Shown: one piece after another, positions 44,576 to 53,865 of the stretch | How positions within the stretch are numbered: position 1 is the stretch's first letter | Layout: each line of letters begins with the position of its first letter | Source: Gibbsiella quercinecans | GTDB taxonomy: Bacteria > Pseudomonadota > Gammaproteobacteria > Enterobacterales > Enterobacteriaceae | Direction of reading: 5' to 3' | NCBI RefSeq assembly: GCF_002291425.1 | Contig: NZ_CP014136.1 | Span: 248,001-312,000 of the forward strand | Length of the DNA: 64,000 bases | Made by a program: the position numbers and the translations under genes | The notes under the pieces: model-generated | The model's database searches: none | What the model was told of the DNA's origin: nothing | Seen by the model: only the letters and a program-made list of their open reading frames with translations

Positions 44576-45591
44576 ACCGCCTCCCGCAGCGCCGCCGGCT
44601 GTTGCAACACCGTGGTAATCACCCCAAGCCGCAGCAGTGCCGCGCGCAGTTCATCCAGCGCCGGCTGGCCCGCGCCATAGCGCACGGCGATCTCCAACCG
44701 CCCGGCCAGTTGGCCGCCCACCATCTCCACGTGGCCGCCGAGCAGATCGATGTGCAGGTTGAATTGCTGGCTGATGCGGCTGATCCAATCGGTGGCCACC
44801 GTCTGCTCGGCCGAATAGGTCACCTGCAGACGCAGCGCATCCGCCACCGGCAGCGCCTGCAGCGGGAACAGTTGGCTGCCCAGCAACGAATCCGGCGAAG
44901 CCAGCAGCTCGCGCACCGGCCCCTGCTGCACAATGGCGCCGTTGCGGATCTCCGCCACCGCATCGGCAGCGTTGCGCACCGCATCCATTTCATGGGTGAT
45001 CAGGATGATCGACAGGCCGTACTCGTCACGCAGTTGCTTAAGCAGGTTCAGAATGGCCGCCGTGGCTTCGGGATCCAGCCCGGAGGTCGCCTCATCGGCC
45101 AGCAGCACCGAGGGCCGCAGCGCCAGCGCCCGCGCGATGCCCACCCGTTGGCGTTGGCCGCCGGAAAGCTGCGCAGGGTAAAAATTGGCCTTATCCGCCA
45201 ACCCCACCGCCGCCAGCAGCGTCTTGACGCGTTGGTCGATATCGCGCGGCACCACACCAAGATATGCCAACGGCAGAGCGATGTTTTGCCAGGCCGTTTT
45301 GCGTTGCAGCAGCGCCGAAGACTGGAATACCGTGCCGATCGCCCGCCGCTCGCGGCGCAACGCTTCCCCCGACAGGCGCGACAGATCCTGGCCGTTAACG
45401 CGGATACTGCCGGCGCTGGGCTTTTCCAGCAGGCTAATGCACTTGGCCAGCGTTGATTTGCCGGCGCCGCTGGGGCCGACCACCGCCGTAATGGAACCCG
45501 CCGGCACCTGCAGCGAGATGCCCTTTAGCACCGGGATCTGCTCGCCGTTCGGGGCGCGGTAGTGTTTATGTAAATCGTCAATTTCGATCAT
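44572..45591 (-). CDS. MetN-type ABC ATPase
   Basis: A 339-residue ATPase: Walker A G-P-S-G-A-G-K-S-T (39-47), signature L-S-G-G-Q-R-Q-R, Walker B with L-A-D-E-A-T-S-G-L-D, H-loop L-I-T-H-E-M-D. A C-terminal NIL-type domain (about 265-339) is present, which in MetN senses methionine and blocks transport. The ATG was chosen by homology; 44 upstream codons are rejected. It lies 7 bp after the monooxygenase gene in the same transcript. Confidence 0.88.
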   Translation of the reverse strand: MIEIDDLHKHYRAPNGEQIPVLKGISLQVPAGSITAVVGPSGAGKSTLAKCISLLEKPSAGSIRVNGQDLSRLSGEALRRERRAIGTVFQSSALLQRKTAWQNIALPLAYLGVVPRDIDQRVKTLLAAVGLADKANFYPAQLSGGQRQRVGIARALALRPSVLLADEATSGLDPEATAAILNLLKQLRDEYGLSIILITHEMDAVRNAADAVAEIRNGAIVQQGPVRELLASPDSLLGSQLFPLQALPVADALRLQVTYSAEQTVATDWISRISQQFNLHIDLLGGHVEMVGGQLAGRLEIAVRYGAGQPALDELRAALLRLGVITTVLQQPAALREAV

Positions 45592-45598
45592 CGGCCCC

Positions 45599-47005
45599 TC
45601 ACTTGCCGGCAACGGCGGCCAAGGGGGATTCCGCTTGTGCCCAACGGTAGCCGGCCCCCGGATGCGGCAATGCCAGCCGTGGCCCCTGGTTGAACAATTT
45701 TTCCCGCAGCGTGCCGGGGGCATAGTCCTGCTTGAACACGCCGCGCTTTTGCAATTCGGGGATCAACAGTTCCACCACATCGGTAAAGGTTTCGTGGGTG
45801 ACCGCATAGGCCAGATTAAAGCCGTCGACGTCGGTTTCCTCTACCCATGCCTGCAACTCATCGGCGACCGTCTGCGCGCTGCCCACCAGCAGCGGGCCGA
45901 AGCCGCCGATCCCCACCCAGTCGGCCAACGCTTCCACCGTCCATTGGCGATCGGGATCGGCGGTGGAGAAGGTTTCCACCGCCGACTGGATGGCGTTGGT
46001 GTGCAAATGCTTCAGCACTTGATTCGGCTGGTATTGGCCAAAATCGATGCCGGTCCAGCCGGAGACCAGCGCCAGCGCGCCTTCATAGCTGACGTATGAC
46101 TTGTATTCCTGCCACTTGGCCTGCGCCTGTCGATCGGTTTCCCCCACAATCACCGTTTGCAGGTTGAAGATCAGTACGCTGCGCGGATCGCGCCCGGCTT
46201 CGGCGGTGCGGCGGCGAATGTCCGCCACGGTCTTTTTCAGCAACACCTTCGACGGTGAGGCGACGAATACGCACTCGGCATGCTCGGCGGCAAACTGCTT
46301 GCCGCGGTTGGAGGCGCCTGCCTGATACAGCACCGGCGTGCGCTGCGGCGAAGGCTCGCACAGGTGAATGCCCGGCACCTGGAAAAACTGCCCTTGATGG
46401 TTGATCGGGTGCACTTTGGCCGGATCGCTGAAAATCCCCCGTTCGCGATCGCGCAGGATCGCCCCGTCTTCCCAACTGCCTTCCAGCAGCTTGTAAATCA
46501 CTTGCAGATATTCATCGGCGTAGTCATAGCGCGCGTCGTGGTCGGTCTGCGCCTGCTGGCCGATATTGCGCGCGCCGCTCTCCAGATAGGAGGTGACGAT
46601 GTTCCAGCCAACGCGCCCCTTGGTCAGATGGTCCAGCGTCGACAGCCGACGGGCGAACGGATACGGGTGCTCAAAAGACAGCGAGGCGGTCAGGCCAAAG
46701 CCCAGGTGCTCGGTGACCAGCGCCATTGGCGTCACCAGCGCCAGCGGATCGTTAACCGGCACCTGCGTCGCCTGGCGAATGGCGGCGTCGCCGTTGCCAT
46801 CCAGTACGTCGTAGATCCCCAGCACGTCGGCGATGAACAGCCCGTCGAATTTTCCGCGTTCCAGTAAACGCGCCAGATCGGTCCAGTATTCCAAATCCTT
46901 ATACTGCCAGGAGCGATCGCGCGGGTGCGTCCACAGCCCCGGCGATTGGTGGCCAACACAGTTCATATCAAATGCATTCAGACGAATTTCACGTTGCGAT
47001 GACAT
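45599..47005 (-). CDS. NtaA/SnaA/DszA-family FMNH2-dependent monooxygenase
   Basis: A 468-residue luciferase-like monooxygenase of the NtaA/SnaA/SoxA(DszA) group: L-N-A-F-D-M-N at the start, W-x-x-P-x-D-R-S, L-A-x-L-L-E-R-G-K-F-D-G-L-F-I-A-D, and G-R-x-G-W-N-I-V-T-S. These enzymes use reduced FMN from a partner reductase to attack sulfones, sulfonates or aminopolycarboxylates; the operon context favours a sulfur compound. Start chosen at the ATG that follows GGAGAG. Confidence 0.87.
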   Translation of the reverse strand: MSSQREIRLNAFDMNCVGHQSPGLWTHPRDRSWQYKDLEYWTDLARLLERGKFDGLFIADVLGIYDVLDGNGDAAIRQATQVPVNDPLALVTPMALVTEHLGFGLTASLSFEHPYPFARRLSTLDHLTKGRVGWNIVTSYLESGARNIGQQAQTDHDARYDYADEYLQVIYKLLEGSWEDGAILRDRERGIFSDPAKVHPINHQGQFFQVPGIHLCEPSPQRTPVLYQAGASNRGKQFAAEHAECVFVASPSKVLLKKTVADIRRRTAEAGRDPRSVLIFNLQTVIVGETDRQAQAKWQEYKSYVSYEGALALVSGWTGIDFGQYQPNQVLKHLHTNAIQSAVETFSTADPDRQWTVEALADWVGIGGFGPLLVGSAQTVADELQAWVEETDVDGFNLAYAVTHETFTDVVELLIPELQKRGVFKQDYAPGTLREKLFNQGPRLALPHPGAGYRWAQAESPLAAVAGK

Positions 47006-47116
47006 AGCGCTCTCCAATGCGATCGCGCGCCGGGGCCAAGCCCGGCAGGCTTATCGCAATTATCTCGTTATCTATTGGGGTATGGGGCCGGCAGAGCCGT
47101 GCAGGCAAAGCCCGGC

Positions 47117-48553
47117 CTAATCCGTATTCAGCATCAAAGGGGGACATCGCGCCGCCGCGGGGGATGCGGCCAACAGCGTGGCCAATAGCTGGCTAGCGAC
47201 GGCCTGTGCGTGATCGGCCACCTGCGGCAGGCCCATCAGCTCGCCAAAGCGCCCACGTGCGGCTGGCCCCACCACCCGCAGGCGCGGGTTGGCGTTACCG
47301 TCGGCGCCCAGCGCCGCCGAATCGGCGTTCACCAGAATGCCCAGCCCGAGCGAATCAGCCTGTAGCGCGCCGCTGGCGGCCAGTTGCTGCAACAGCGGCT
47401 GACTCTCCAGCAACCCGGCATGCGCCGGGCCGGTCGTGACGATCAGTCGATCCACCGTGACGGCTTCCTGCGTGCCGTCACGCCGCGCCAACCGCAGCGC
47501 CAGGGTATCGCCCTGGCTCTCGGCCGCCTGCAAACGGGCGGCGATCACCCGCAACTCACCGCGCTGGCGTTTTTCATCCAGCACCTGGTGCACCTGGGGG
47601 GCGATACGGTAGCGGTGTACATCCCACCAACTGCGCAAATGGCGCAGGAAGCGCCGCTGTTCGGTCTGCGGCAACTGCTGCCACAGCCGTTGACCATTGG
47701 CGCGAACATCGTCCAACACCGCTTGCCAGGGCACCTGCTGGCACGCGGCCGCTGCCACGGCCTGGCGCACGCGGCCCAGCCAGTAGCGCAACGAGCCGGG
47801 GTTGTCCCCCTCGTAATCCAGCGGCCAAGGGGCATACTCGCCGGTGACGTTCGGCCGCGGCAATAGCCCACGGCGCGAGAACGCCAGCAGCGGCCCGCGG
47901 TGCCCTTGGGCATGCAGCATGGCCACGGCGTCCGCCATGGTCAGCCCAGTGCCCATGATCGCCACGCGTTCCATTGCCCCCACCTGCGCGAAAGCGCCGG
48001 CCTGCCAGGGGTTGGCGATCAGCGCCGGATGCCGGGCCAGTTCACCGGCCAATAAGCCAGGCAGCGCCGGCGGCGGATGGCTCACCGCCAGTGCTACCGC
48101 ATCCGCGCGAAAACGTGCGCCATTGGCGGTTGTTACCACGCCGTCCACCAACGCCACGGCGCGATCGCGTACATGCCGTAGCTGCGCCGGGCCATGCTGC
48201 GCGGCTTCGGCAAACCTGGCGGCGATATAGCGGCCAAACGCGCCGCGCTGTGGGTACACCTGCCCGTCAATCCATTGCGCGGCGCGATCTTGCTCAAACT
48301 CGGGCTGCCGGCGATACCAGCGGTCAAAATCCCCCGCCTCATCGCCAGACAATTGCATGCGTACGGCCGGCACATTGATGCGGTGCGCCGGCTCGGTGGT
48401 GGAATAAGCCACACCCTGCGCCAGTTGCGCGCGCGGCTCAATCACCGTAACCCGCAACGGCGCGCTGGCCTGGCGCGCCAAATGGATCGCCAGCGCGGTA
48501 CCGCTAAAGCCGCCGCCGATGATCACCACGTGCGGGATCTGTGGTTCAGCCAT
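47117..48553 (-). CDS. FAD/NAD(P)-binding oxidoreductase
   Basis: A 478-residue protein with N-terminal FAD motif V-V-I-I-G-G-G-F-S-G-T-A-L-A and the P-A-V-R-M-Q-L-S-G-D-E region of the FAD-NAD(P)-binding family found beside organosulfur and siderophore genes. A second glycine-rich motif (M-G-T-G-L-T-M-A-D) near residue 200 may bind NAD(P). It could be a monooxygenase or supply reduced flavin to the neighbouring FMNH2-dependent enzymes. Its start overlaps the end of the sfnG-like gene by 8 bases. Confidence 0.75.
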   Translation of the reverse strand: MAEPQIPHVVIIGGGFSGTALAIHLARQASAPLRVTVIEPRAQLAQGVAYSTTEPAHRINVPAVRMQLSGDEAGDFDRWYRRQPEFEQDRAAQWIDGQVYPQRGAFGRYIAARFAEAAQHGPAQLRHVRDRAVALVDGVVTTANGARFRADAVALAVSHPPPALPGLLAGELARHPALIANPWQAGAFAQVGAMERVAIMGTGLTMADAVAMLHAQGHRGPLLAFSRRGLLPRPNVTGEYAPWPLDYEGDNPGSLRYWLGRVRQAVAAAACQQVPWQAVLDDVRANGQRLWQQLPQTEQRRFLRHLRSWWDVHRYRIAPQVHQVLDEKRQRGELRVIAARLQAAESQGDTLALRLARRDGTQEAVTVDRLIVTTGPAHAGLLESQPLLQQLAASGALQADSLGLGILVNADSAALGADGNANPRLRVVGPAARGRFGELMGLPQVADHAQAVASQLLATLLAASPAAARCPPLMLNTD

Positions 48554-49649
48554 GGGTCAACTCCGGCGTTTGCTGCCGCTCCAGTTCGCGCACCAGCGGG
48601 ATGATTTCCCGGCCGAAATACTCCACCTCTTCCTGGAAGTGCAGGAAACCAAGCAGCATCAGATCCACACCGGCCTGTTTATAGGCGATAATACGTTCAG
48701 CAATCTGCTGCGGGGTGCCGATCAGGTTGGTTTTAAAACCGTCGTTGTATTGCACCAGGTCTTCGAACGTAGATTGCGCCCAGTTGCCCTGTTTCTCCGG
48801 TGACGCATTGCCGGCGTTCTGCACTTCGTGGTGGAAGCCTTTTACCGCCTCCGGATCGGCCTGTTGCAGAATATCCTGCAACACCGCCTTGGCCTGCTGT
48901 TCACTGTCGCGGGCAATCACAAAGCCGTTAACGCCGATCCGCACCTGGTGCTGGTTGGCCGCCGCCTTGTGCTGAATATCCGCCACCTGTTCGCGGATGC
49001 CTTCCACCGTATTGCCGTTGGTGAAGTACCAGTCGGAAACGCGCGCCGCCATATCGCGGGCCGCGCGGGAACTGCCGCCCTGGAAGATCTCCGGCAGCGG
49101 ATCGAGCGGTTTGGGCTTTAACGAATAGTCGCGGAAACGGTAAAAATCGCCAGCGAAGGTAAAGCTCGGCTCACGCCAGATCCCCTGCAGGCAGCGGATA
49201 AATTCTTCAGAACGCAGATAACGCTCTTCGTGATCCAGCCACGGCTCGCCCACCGCCTTGAACTCCCCGCGGAACCAACCGCTGACGATGTTCACCGCGA
49301 TGCGCGCATCCGAAAGGTGGCTGATGGTGGCGATCTGTTTCGCCGCAAGCGTCGGGTTCCACGGGCCAGGCAACAGTGCGGCGATCACTTTCAGGCGCTC
49401 GGTGGCCGCGAGCAAATCCTGTGAAAACGACACCGATTCATGCTGGTTGTCAGCGCCATAGCCCGCCGTAAAACGGATCTGCGTCAGGGCATAATCAAAC
49501 CCGGCGCGTTCGGCAATCTGCGCCAGCTTGCGGTTGTAATGCTGATCCCAGTGGGTGCGCTGGGGGATTTTGCTGACCACCAGCCCACCGGATACGTTAG
49601 GAACCCAGTAGGCAAATTGAATCGGTTGGCGTGCTTGTTGTGACGTCAT
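48546..49649 (-). CDS. sfnG: SfnG-like FMNH2-dependent dimethylsulfone monooxygenase
   Basis: A 367-residue luciferase-like enzyme that resembles SfnG, which converts dimethylsulfone to methanesulfinate with reduced FMN. Recognisable are F-A-Y-W-V-P-N-V-S-G-G at the start, the T-Q-I-R-F-T-A-G-Y-G loop and N-I-V-S-G-W-F-x-G-E-F. It sits 24 bp after the ssuD-like gene in the sigma-54-driven operon, as expected for dimethylsulfide/dimethylsulfone sulfur scavenging. Confidence 0.85.
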   Translation of the reverse strand: MTSQQARQPIQFAYWVPNVSGGLVVSKIPQRTHWDQHYNRKLAQIAERAGFDYALTQIRFTAGYGADNQHESVSFSQDLLAATERLKVIAALLPGPWNPTLAAKQIATISHLSDARIAVNIVSGWFRGEFKAVGEPWLDHEERYLRSEEFIRCLQGIWREPSFTFAGDFYRFRDYSLKPKPLDPLPEIFQGGSSRAARDMAARVSDWYFTNGNTVEGIREQVADIQHKAAANQHQVRIGVNGFVIARDSEQQAKAVLQDILQQADPEAVKGFHHEVQNAGNASPEKQGNWAQSTFEDLVQYNDGFKTNLIGTPQQIAERIIAYKQAGVDLMLLGFLHFQEEVEYFGREIIPLVRELERQQTPELTHG

Positions 49650-49673
49650 GGCGACCTCCGGTTGCTGTTGGAT

Positions 49674-50846
49674 TTAGCTGGCGCTAGCCGCTTTGCCTGG
49701 GCGACGATCGCCGCCGATGGTTTCGCCAAACGGGCCGGTATTCACCGTATTGGCGCCGTAGCCTGCCGGGTGCGCCAGCGGCAACAGCGGCATCACCAGT
49801 TCGGCAAAGCGATGGGCTTCTTCCAGATGCGGGTACCCGGAGAAGATAAAGTTAGTGATACCGAGCGCTTGGTATTCGCGAATGCGTTCGGCCACCTGCT
49901 GTGGGTTGCCAACCAGCGCGGTGCCGGCGCCGCCGCGCACCAGCCCAACGCCGGCCCACAGGTTTGGCCCAATGCGCAGGCCGTCGCGCGAACCGCCGTG
50001 CAGCGCGCTCATGCGTTGTTGGCCGGTGGAATCCATACGCGAGAAAATCTTCTGTGCGGCGGCGATGGTGTCGTCATCCAGGTGGGCGATCAGTCGATCG
50101 GCCGCAGCCCAGGCCTCCTCTTCGGTTTCACGCACAATCACGTGCAGGCGAATACCGTAATCCAGGCGGCGCCCGGCCTGTTCGGCACGCTGGCGCACCA
50201 CCGCCAGTTTTTCCGCCACCAGATCCACCGGCTCCCCCCAGGTGAGATAGGTGTCAATCTGTTGCGCCGCGATGTCGATGGCCTCTGGCGACGAGCCGCC
50301 GAAATAGAGCGGCGGCCCATTTTCCTGCACCGGAGGGAACAGCACCTCGGCACCTTCAACATGAATATGCTCGCCGATGAAATCGACCTTTTCACCCGCC
50401 AACAGGCGCTGATACACCTGCAGGAATTCCTGGGTGACGGCATAACGCTCGGCATGGCTAAGGAAAATGCCGTCGCCCTTGTTTTCCACCGGATCGCCGC
50501 CGGTGACCACATTGATCAGCAAGCGCCCTTCCGACAGGCGATCCAGCGTGGCCGCCATGCGCGCAGCCAGGCTTGGCGGCTGCAAGCCTGGGCGCACCGC
50601 CACCAGAAAACGCAGGCGCCGGGTCAACGGCGCCAGCGCTGCCGCCACCAACCAGGAGTCCTCACAGCTTTTGCCGGTAGGGATTAGCACACCGTAATAG
50701 CCCAGGTTGTCGGCGGCCAGCGCCACCTGTTGCAGATAAGCCAAATCAACCGGCCGGCCCCCTTTCGCGGTGCCCAGATAGCGGCCATCGCCATGGGTGG
50801 GCAAAAACCAGAAGACGTTGATATTTTCCTGTTTGGCGTCACTCAT
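49674..50846 (-). CDS. ssuD: SsuD/MsuD-type alkanesulfonate monooxygenase
   Basis: A 390-residue FMNH2-dependent monooxygenase similar to E. coli Ssu[13 protein letters not shown] near the start, [21 protein letters not shown], and [18 protein letters not shown]. It cleaves C-S bonds of alkanesulfonates to release sulfite. In some operons the MsuD type acts on methanesulfonate, the product line of SfnG. First gene of the leftward operon, with a sigma-54 promoter about 70 bp upstream. No ssuE reductase gene is adjacent. Confidence 0.87.
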   Translation of the reverse strand: MSDAKQENINVFWFLPTHGDGRYLGTAKGGRPVDLAYLQQVALAADNLGYYGVLIPTGKSCEDSWLVAAALAPLTRRLRFLVAVRPGLQPPSLAARMAATLDRLSEGRLLINVVTGGDPVENKGDGIFLSHAERYAVTQEFLQVYQRLLAGEKVDFIGEHIHVEGAEVLFPPVQENGPPLYFGGSSPEAIDIAAQQIDTYLTWGEPVDLVAEKLAVVRQRAEQAGRRLDYGIRLHVIVRETEEEAWAAADRLIAHLDDDTIAAAQKIFSRMDSTGQQRMSALHGGSRDGLRIGPNLWAGVGLVRGGAGTALVGNPQQVAERIREYQALGITNFIFSGYPHLEEAHRFAELVMPLLPLAHPAGYGANTVNTGPFGETIGGDRRPGKAASAS

Positions 50847-50915
50847 TATGCGTTTCCTATATAACTATTATCAGTTTTTATCTATAGAAAGATATCGTTT
50901 GGTTATAAACCTGTT

Positions 50916-50932
50916 AGCAGAATGCGTGCCAA
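50916..50932 (-). promoter_or_regulatory. Sigma-54 promoter of the organosulfur operon
   Basis: Read leftward: TTGGCACG-CATT-CTGCT, a perfect -24 box, exact 4-base spacer and a -12 box with one mismatch (CTGC for TTGC). It is positioned to give a leader of about 60 bases before the ssuD-like gene and faces a sigma-54 activator gene. Confidence 0.85.
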
Positions 50933-50994
50933 TGTGCAAAAAGGTTAAATACATTAATTATCAATTAATTAGATAAATCCGCGTTAGACAATAC

Positions 50995-51042
50995 TGCTGC
51001 AAATGCAACAGTTGCTGTGGGCACAACGTTGCAAATGCAACA
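50995..51042. promoter_or_regulatory. Pair of palindromic sites, candidate enhancer of the sulfur operon
   Basis: Two related palindromes: TGCTGCA-AA-TGCAACA (50995-51010) and GTTGCA-AA-TGCAAC (51028-51041). Both contain GCAAATGCAACA; their centres are 32 bp apart (about three helical turns). They lie some 72 and 104 bp upstream of the -24 box at 50930, a usual distance for sigma-54 activator binding. They also stand just before the activator gene, so autoregulation is possible. Confidence 0.65.
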
Positions 51043-51131
51043 CAGCGGCGCCTGGGCCCTATCGTCACCCTGCCGCCGCCACGCTAAGATAGCGGCGTTT
51101 GCCACGCCACTGGGAAGACCGGAGTAACCCC

Positions 51132-53042
51132 ATGCATAATCCACAGCCTTACGCTTCTGACAGCCCGATCCTGATTGACCCGGCCTCCATCGCGTTCCAG
51201 AGCGTGCTGGACCGCCTGGCGCCCACGGACGCCACGGTGCTGATCATCGGGGAAACCGGCACCGGTAAAGAAGTGGTGGCGCGCTATCTGCACCATAACA
51301 GCCCGCGCCGGCACCAACCTTTCCTGGCGGTGAACTGCGGCGCGCTGACCGAAAGCCTGGCGGAAGCTGAACTGTTCGGCCACGAAAAAGGCGCCTTTAC
51401 CGGCGCCACGCAAACGCACCAGGGTTGGTTCGAAGCGGCCGAAGGGGGCACGCTGTTGCTTGATGAGATCGGCGAATTGAGCCTGCAATTGCAGGTGAAA
51501 CTGCTGCGCGTGCTGCAGGAACGGGAAATTACCCGCGTCGGCTCACGCAAGGCGATCAAGGTGGACGTTCGGGTGATCGCCGCTACCCATGTCGATCTGG
51601 CCAACGCGATCCGTGAGCGCCAGTTCCGCGAAGATCTCTACTACCGGCTCAACGTGGCGGCTGTGACACTGCCGCCGCTGCGCCAGCGGCGGGATGACAT
51701 CCCGGTGTTGGCCAACCACTTCCTTTCGCTGTATGCGCGGCGCTTGGGGCGCCCACAGTTGAAGCTGGCGCCGGAAACGCTGCAGGCCTTGCTGGATTAT
51801 CACTGGCCCGGCAATGTGCGCGAACTGGAAAACACGCTGCATAACGCGGTGCTATTGAGCAAAGAGCCGTTGATTCGCCCGCAGCAACTGCGGTTGACGC
51901 AAAACCTGCAGGAAGGCGGCGCCTTTGGCGATGACGCGCTGGAAACCTTTTTGCGCCAGCAGTTACAGGCCAACACGCCGCAGCTGTACCAGCGGGTTAT
52001 CGATTCGTTGGTGCGCAGCGCCTTTGAAGCCAGCGCCGGTAACCAGATGCAGGCGGCCGCCCTGCTCGGCATTAGCCGCAACACGCTGCGCACCCATTTG
52101 GCGCATCAGGGGCTGATTAAGGGCCGGCGGCGTGAAGCGCAGGCCATCAGCCGGCTGCCGGGCGCACAGGCTACGACGCTGGAACGGGAGATCCGCATTG
52201 GCTACCAGAAATTCGGCAATCTGGGCATCCTCAAGGCGCGGCAAAGCCTGGAGCAACAGTTCGCCAATCAGCAAATCAGCATTTTGTGGAGCGAGTTCCC
52301 CGCCGGGCCGCAGTTGCTGCATGCGTTGAACAACGATGAAATTGATTTTGGCACCACCGGCGAGGTGCCGCCGCTGTTTGCCCAGGCGCAGAGCAACACC
52401 ATGGTGTATGTGGCCTATGAACCACCGGCGCCGCAAAGCGTGGCGATGGTGGTGACCAACGACAGCCCGATCCACAGCGCGGCCGATCTGCGCGGCAAAC
52501 GTATTGCGGTAAACAAAGGATCGAACGTCCACTACCTGCTGCTGCAAATACTTGATGAGCATGGGCTAAGCAGCAGTGATGTGCGCATTGTCTATGCGCC
52601 GCCCAAATATCCGCTGGCCGCCACCGATCATCTGGCGGTTGATGCCTGGATGATGTGGGATCCGCTGCTCAGCGATGCCCAGCGCTCCGGCACCATGCGC
52701 GTGATCGCCGACGGCAGCCAGCGCGTGCTGAACCAACAGTTTTATCTGGCGCGGCGCGACTTTGCACAGCACAGCGGCGATCTGCTGCGGCAGATTATCG
52801 AAGCGCTGCAAAGCACCGGGCGATACATCGCCGCGCAGCCCGAAGAGGCGGCGCGTTATCTCTCCAGCGAATTGGGATTGCCACCGGCGTCACTGGCGCA
52901 AGCGCTGGCGCGCCGCAACCATGAAACCCGGGGGATGGATTGGCAAGTGATCCGTGAACAGCAGGTCATCGCTGATCGTTTCTATGCGCTCGGCCTGCTG
53001 CCGAGGGCGATTAACGTGCGTGAGGCCGTGTGGCAGTTGTAG
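51132..53042 (+). CDS. Sigma-54 activator fused to a sulfonate-binding-protein-like domain
   Basis: A 636-residue protein with an unusual order. Residues 15-245 are the sigma-54 AAA+ domain (Walker A G-E-T-G-T-G-K-E at 40-47; intact G-A-F-T-G-A at 87-92; Walker B L-L-L-D-E-I-G-E). Residues about 300-340 hold a Fis-type helix-turn-helix ([12 protein letters not shown]). Residues about 358-636 resemble SsuA/TauA substrate-binding proteins ([38 protein letters not shown]). No N-terminal receiver or GAF domain exists, so the C-terminal domain is the likely sensor. SfnR of Pseudomonas lacks any sensor domain. GGAG stands eight bases before the ATG. Confidence 0.85.
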   Translation: MHNPQPYASDSPILIDPASIAFQSVLDRLAPTDATVLIIGETGTGKEVVARYLHHNSPRRHQPFLAVNCGALTESLAEAELFGHEKGAFTGATQTHQGWFEAAEGGTLLLDEIGELSLQLQVKLLRVLQEREITRVGSRKAIKVDVRVIAATHVDLANAIRERQFREDLYYRLNVAAVTLPPLRQRRDDIPVLANHFLSLYARRLGRPQLKLAPETLQALLDYHWPGNVRELENTLHNAVLLSKEPLIRPQQLRLTQNLQEGGAFGDDALETFLRQQLQANTPQLYQRVIDSLVRSAFEASAGNQMQAAALLGISRNTLRTHLAHQGLIKGRRREAQAISRLPGAQATTLEREIRIGYQKFGNLGILKARQSLEQQFANQQISILWSEFPAGPQLLHALNNDEIDFGTTGEVPPLFAQAQSNTMVYVAYEPPAPQSVAMVVTNDSPIHSAADLRGKRIAVNKGSNVHYLLLQILDEHGLSSSDVRIVYAPPKYPLAATDHLAVDAWMMWDPLLSDAQRSGTMRVIADGSQRVLNQQFYLARRDFAQHSGDLLRQIIEALQSTGRYIAAQPEEAARYLSSELGLPPASLAQALARRNHETRGMDWQVIREQQVIADRFYALGLLPRAINVREAVWQL

Positions 53043-53127
53043 CGAATGCCGTGCCGCTACGCCAAGCCATAGTGCACCACCCGTTGGCCCTGCTTCATTT
53101 TTACCGCGCTGATATAAGAGCCCCGGC

Positions 53128-53775
53128 TCAAAGCGCCTTGCGCAACGTAATGTTGATGCGGTGCGGTCCCACCAGGGAATGGTAGCCTTCCTTGATCGGC
53201 TGAATGCCGTGAAAGTTCAGCCGCGAAGGCCCGCCCCACACCACCACGTCGCCGTGCGCCAACGGGATACGTTGCGCCCTGTCGCTGCGCTGCAAGCCGC
53301 CGAATAAAAACACCGCTGGCAACCCGAGCGACACAGAAACAATCGGCGCGTTGAAATCGCGCTCGTCCTTATCCTGATGCAGCGACAATTTGCTGCCCGG
53401 ATCGTAGCGGTTCATCAGGCAGGAATCCGGCACGTAATGACCAAACCCGGCCTGCAATGCGGCTTCATCCGCCAGCGCCATCAGGATGGCCGGGATCGGC
53501 GGCCACTGTTTGCCGCTACGGGAATCACGTTCTGAATAGCGGTAGCCGCGGCTGTCGCTGCTCCAGCCGTTGCCGCACCAGCTCATCGCCACCGACATGG
53601 TATAGCCGCCCGGCGTGGTCATATGGCGCCACGGCACCTTCGCCACCACGCTGTGCACCGCCGCCAGCAGCTCGGGGCCGTGTTCACGCACGAAGCCGTG
53701 CAGCACCACGGCGCCGGGGGCAATCTCTTCGCGCCACGGCGGCGGCAAGGCATCTTCAAAAAGATCGATGGTCAT
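53128..53775 (-). CDS. alkB: Alpha-ketoglutarate-dependent DNA repair dioxygenase AlkB
   Basis: A 215-residue Fe(II)/2-oxoglutarate dioxygenase that demethylates 1-methyladenine and 3-methylcytosine in DNA. It matches E. coli AlkB throughout: T-P-G-G-Y-T-M-S-V-A-M, N-R-Y-x-P-G-x-K-L-S-L-H-Q-D-K-D-E (iron ligands His and Asp), and H-G-I-Q-P (third ligand) with R-x-N-I-T-L-R near the end for 2-oxoglutarate. The start may be either of two adjacent ATGs (53778 or 53775). No ada gene is beside it. Confidence 0.93.
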   Translation of the reverse strand: MTIDLFEDALPPPWREEIAPGAVVLHGFVREHGPELLAAVHSVVAKVPWRHMTTPGGYTMSVAMSWCGNGWSSDSRGYRYSERDSRSGKQWPPIPAILMALADEAALQAGFGHYVPDSCLMNRYDPGSKLSLHQDKDERDFNAPIVSVSLGLPAVFLFGGLQRSDRAQRIPLAHGDVVVWGGPSRLNFHGIQPIKEGYHSLVGPHRINITLRKAL

Positions 53776-53865
53776 CATCAATACCTGTTTATTTAAACAG
53801 TAGTTATTGTAGCCATCGTTCACGGTTTGTCCAGTCATGACCAAACAACCGTATTATTTATTGAT

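Noticed and set aside
45592-45723. N-terminal extension of the MetN-type ATPase
   Set aside because: The 44 upstream codons are Arg/Pro/Gly-rich, overlap the end of the monooxygenase gene and are absent from the family; homology begins at MIEIDDLHK.
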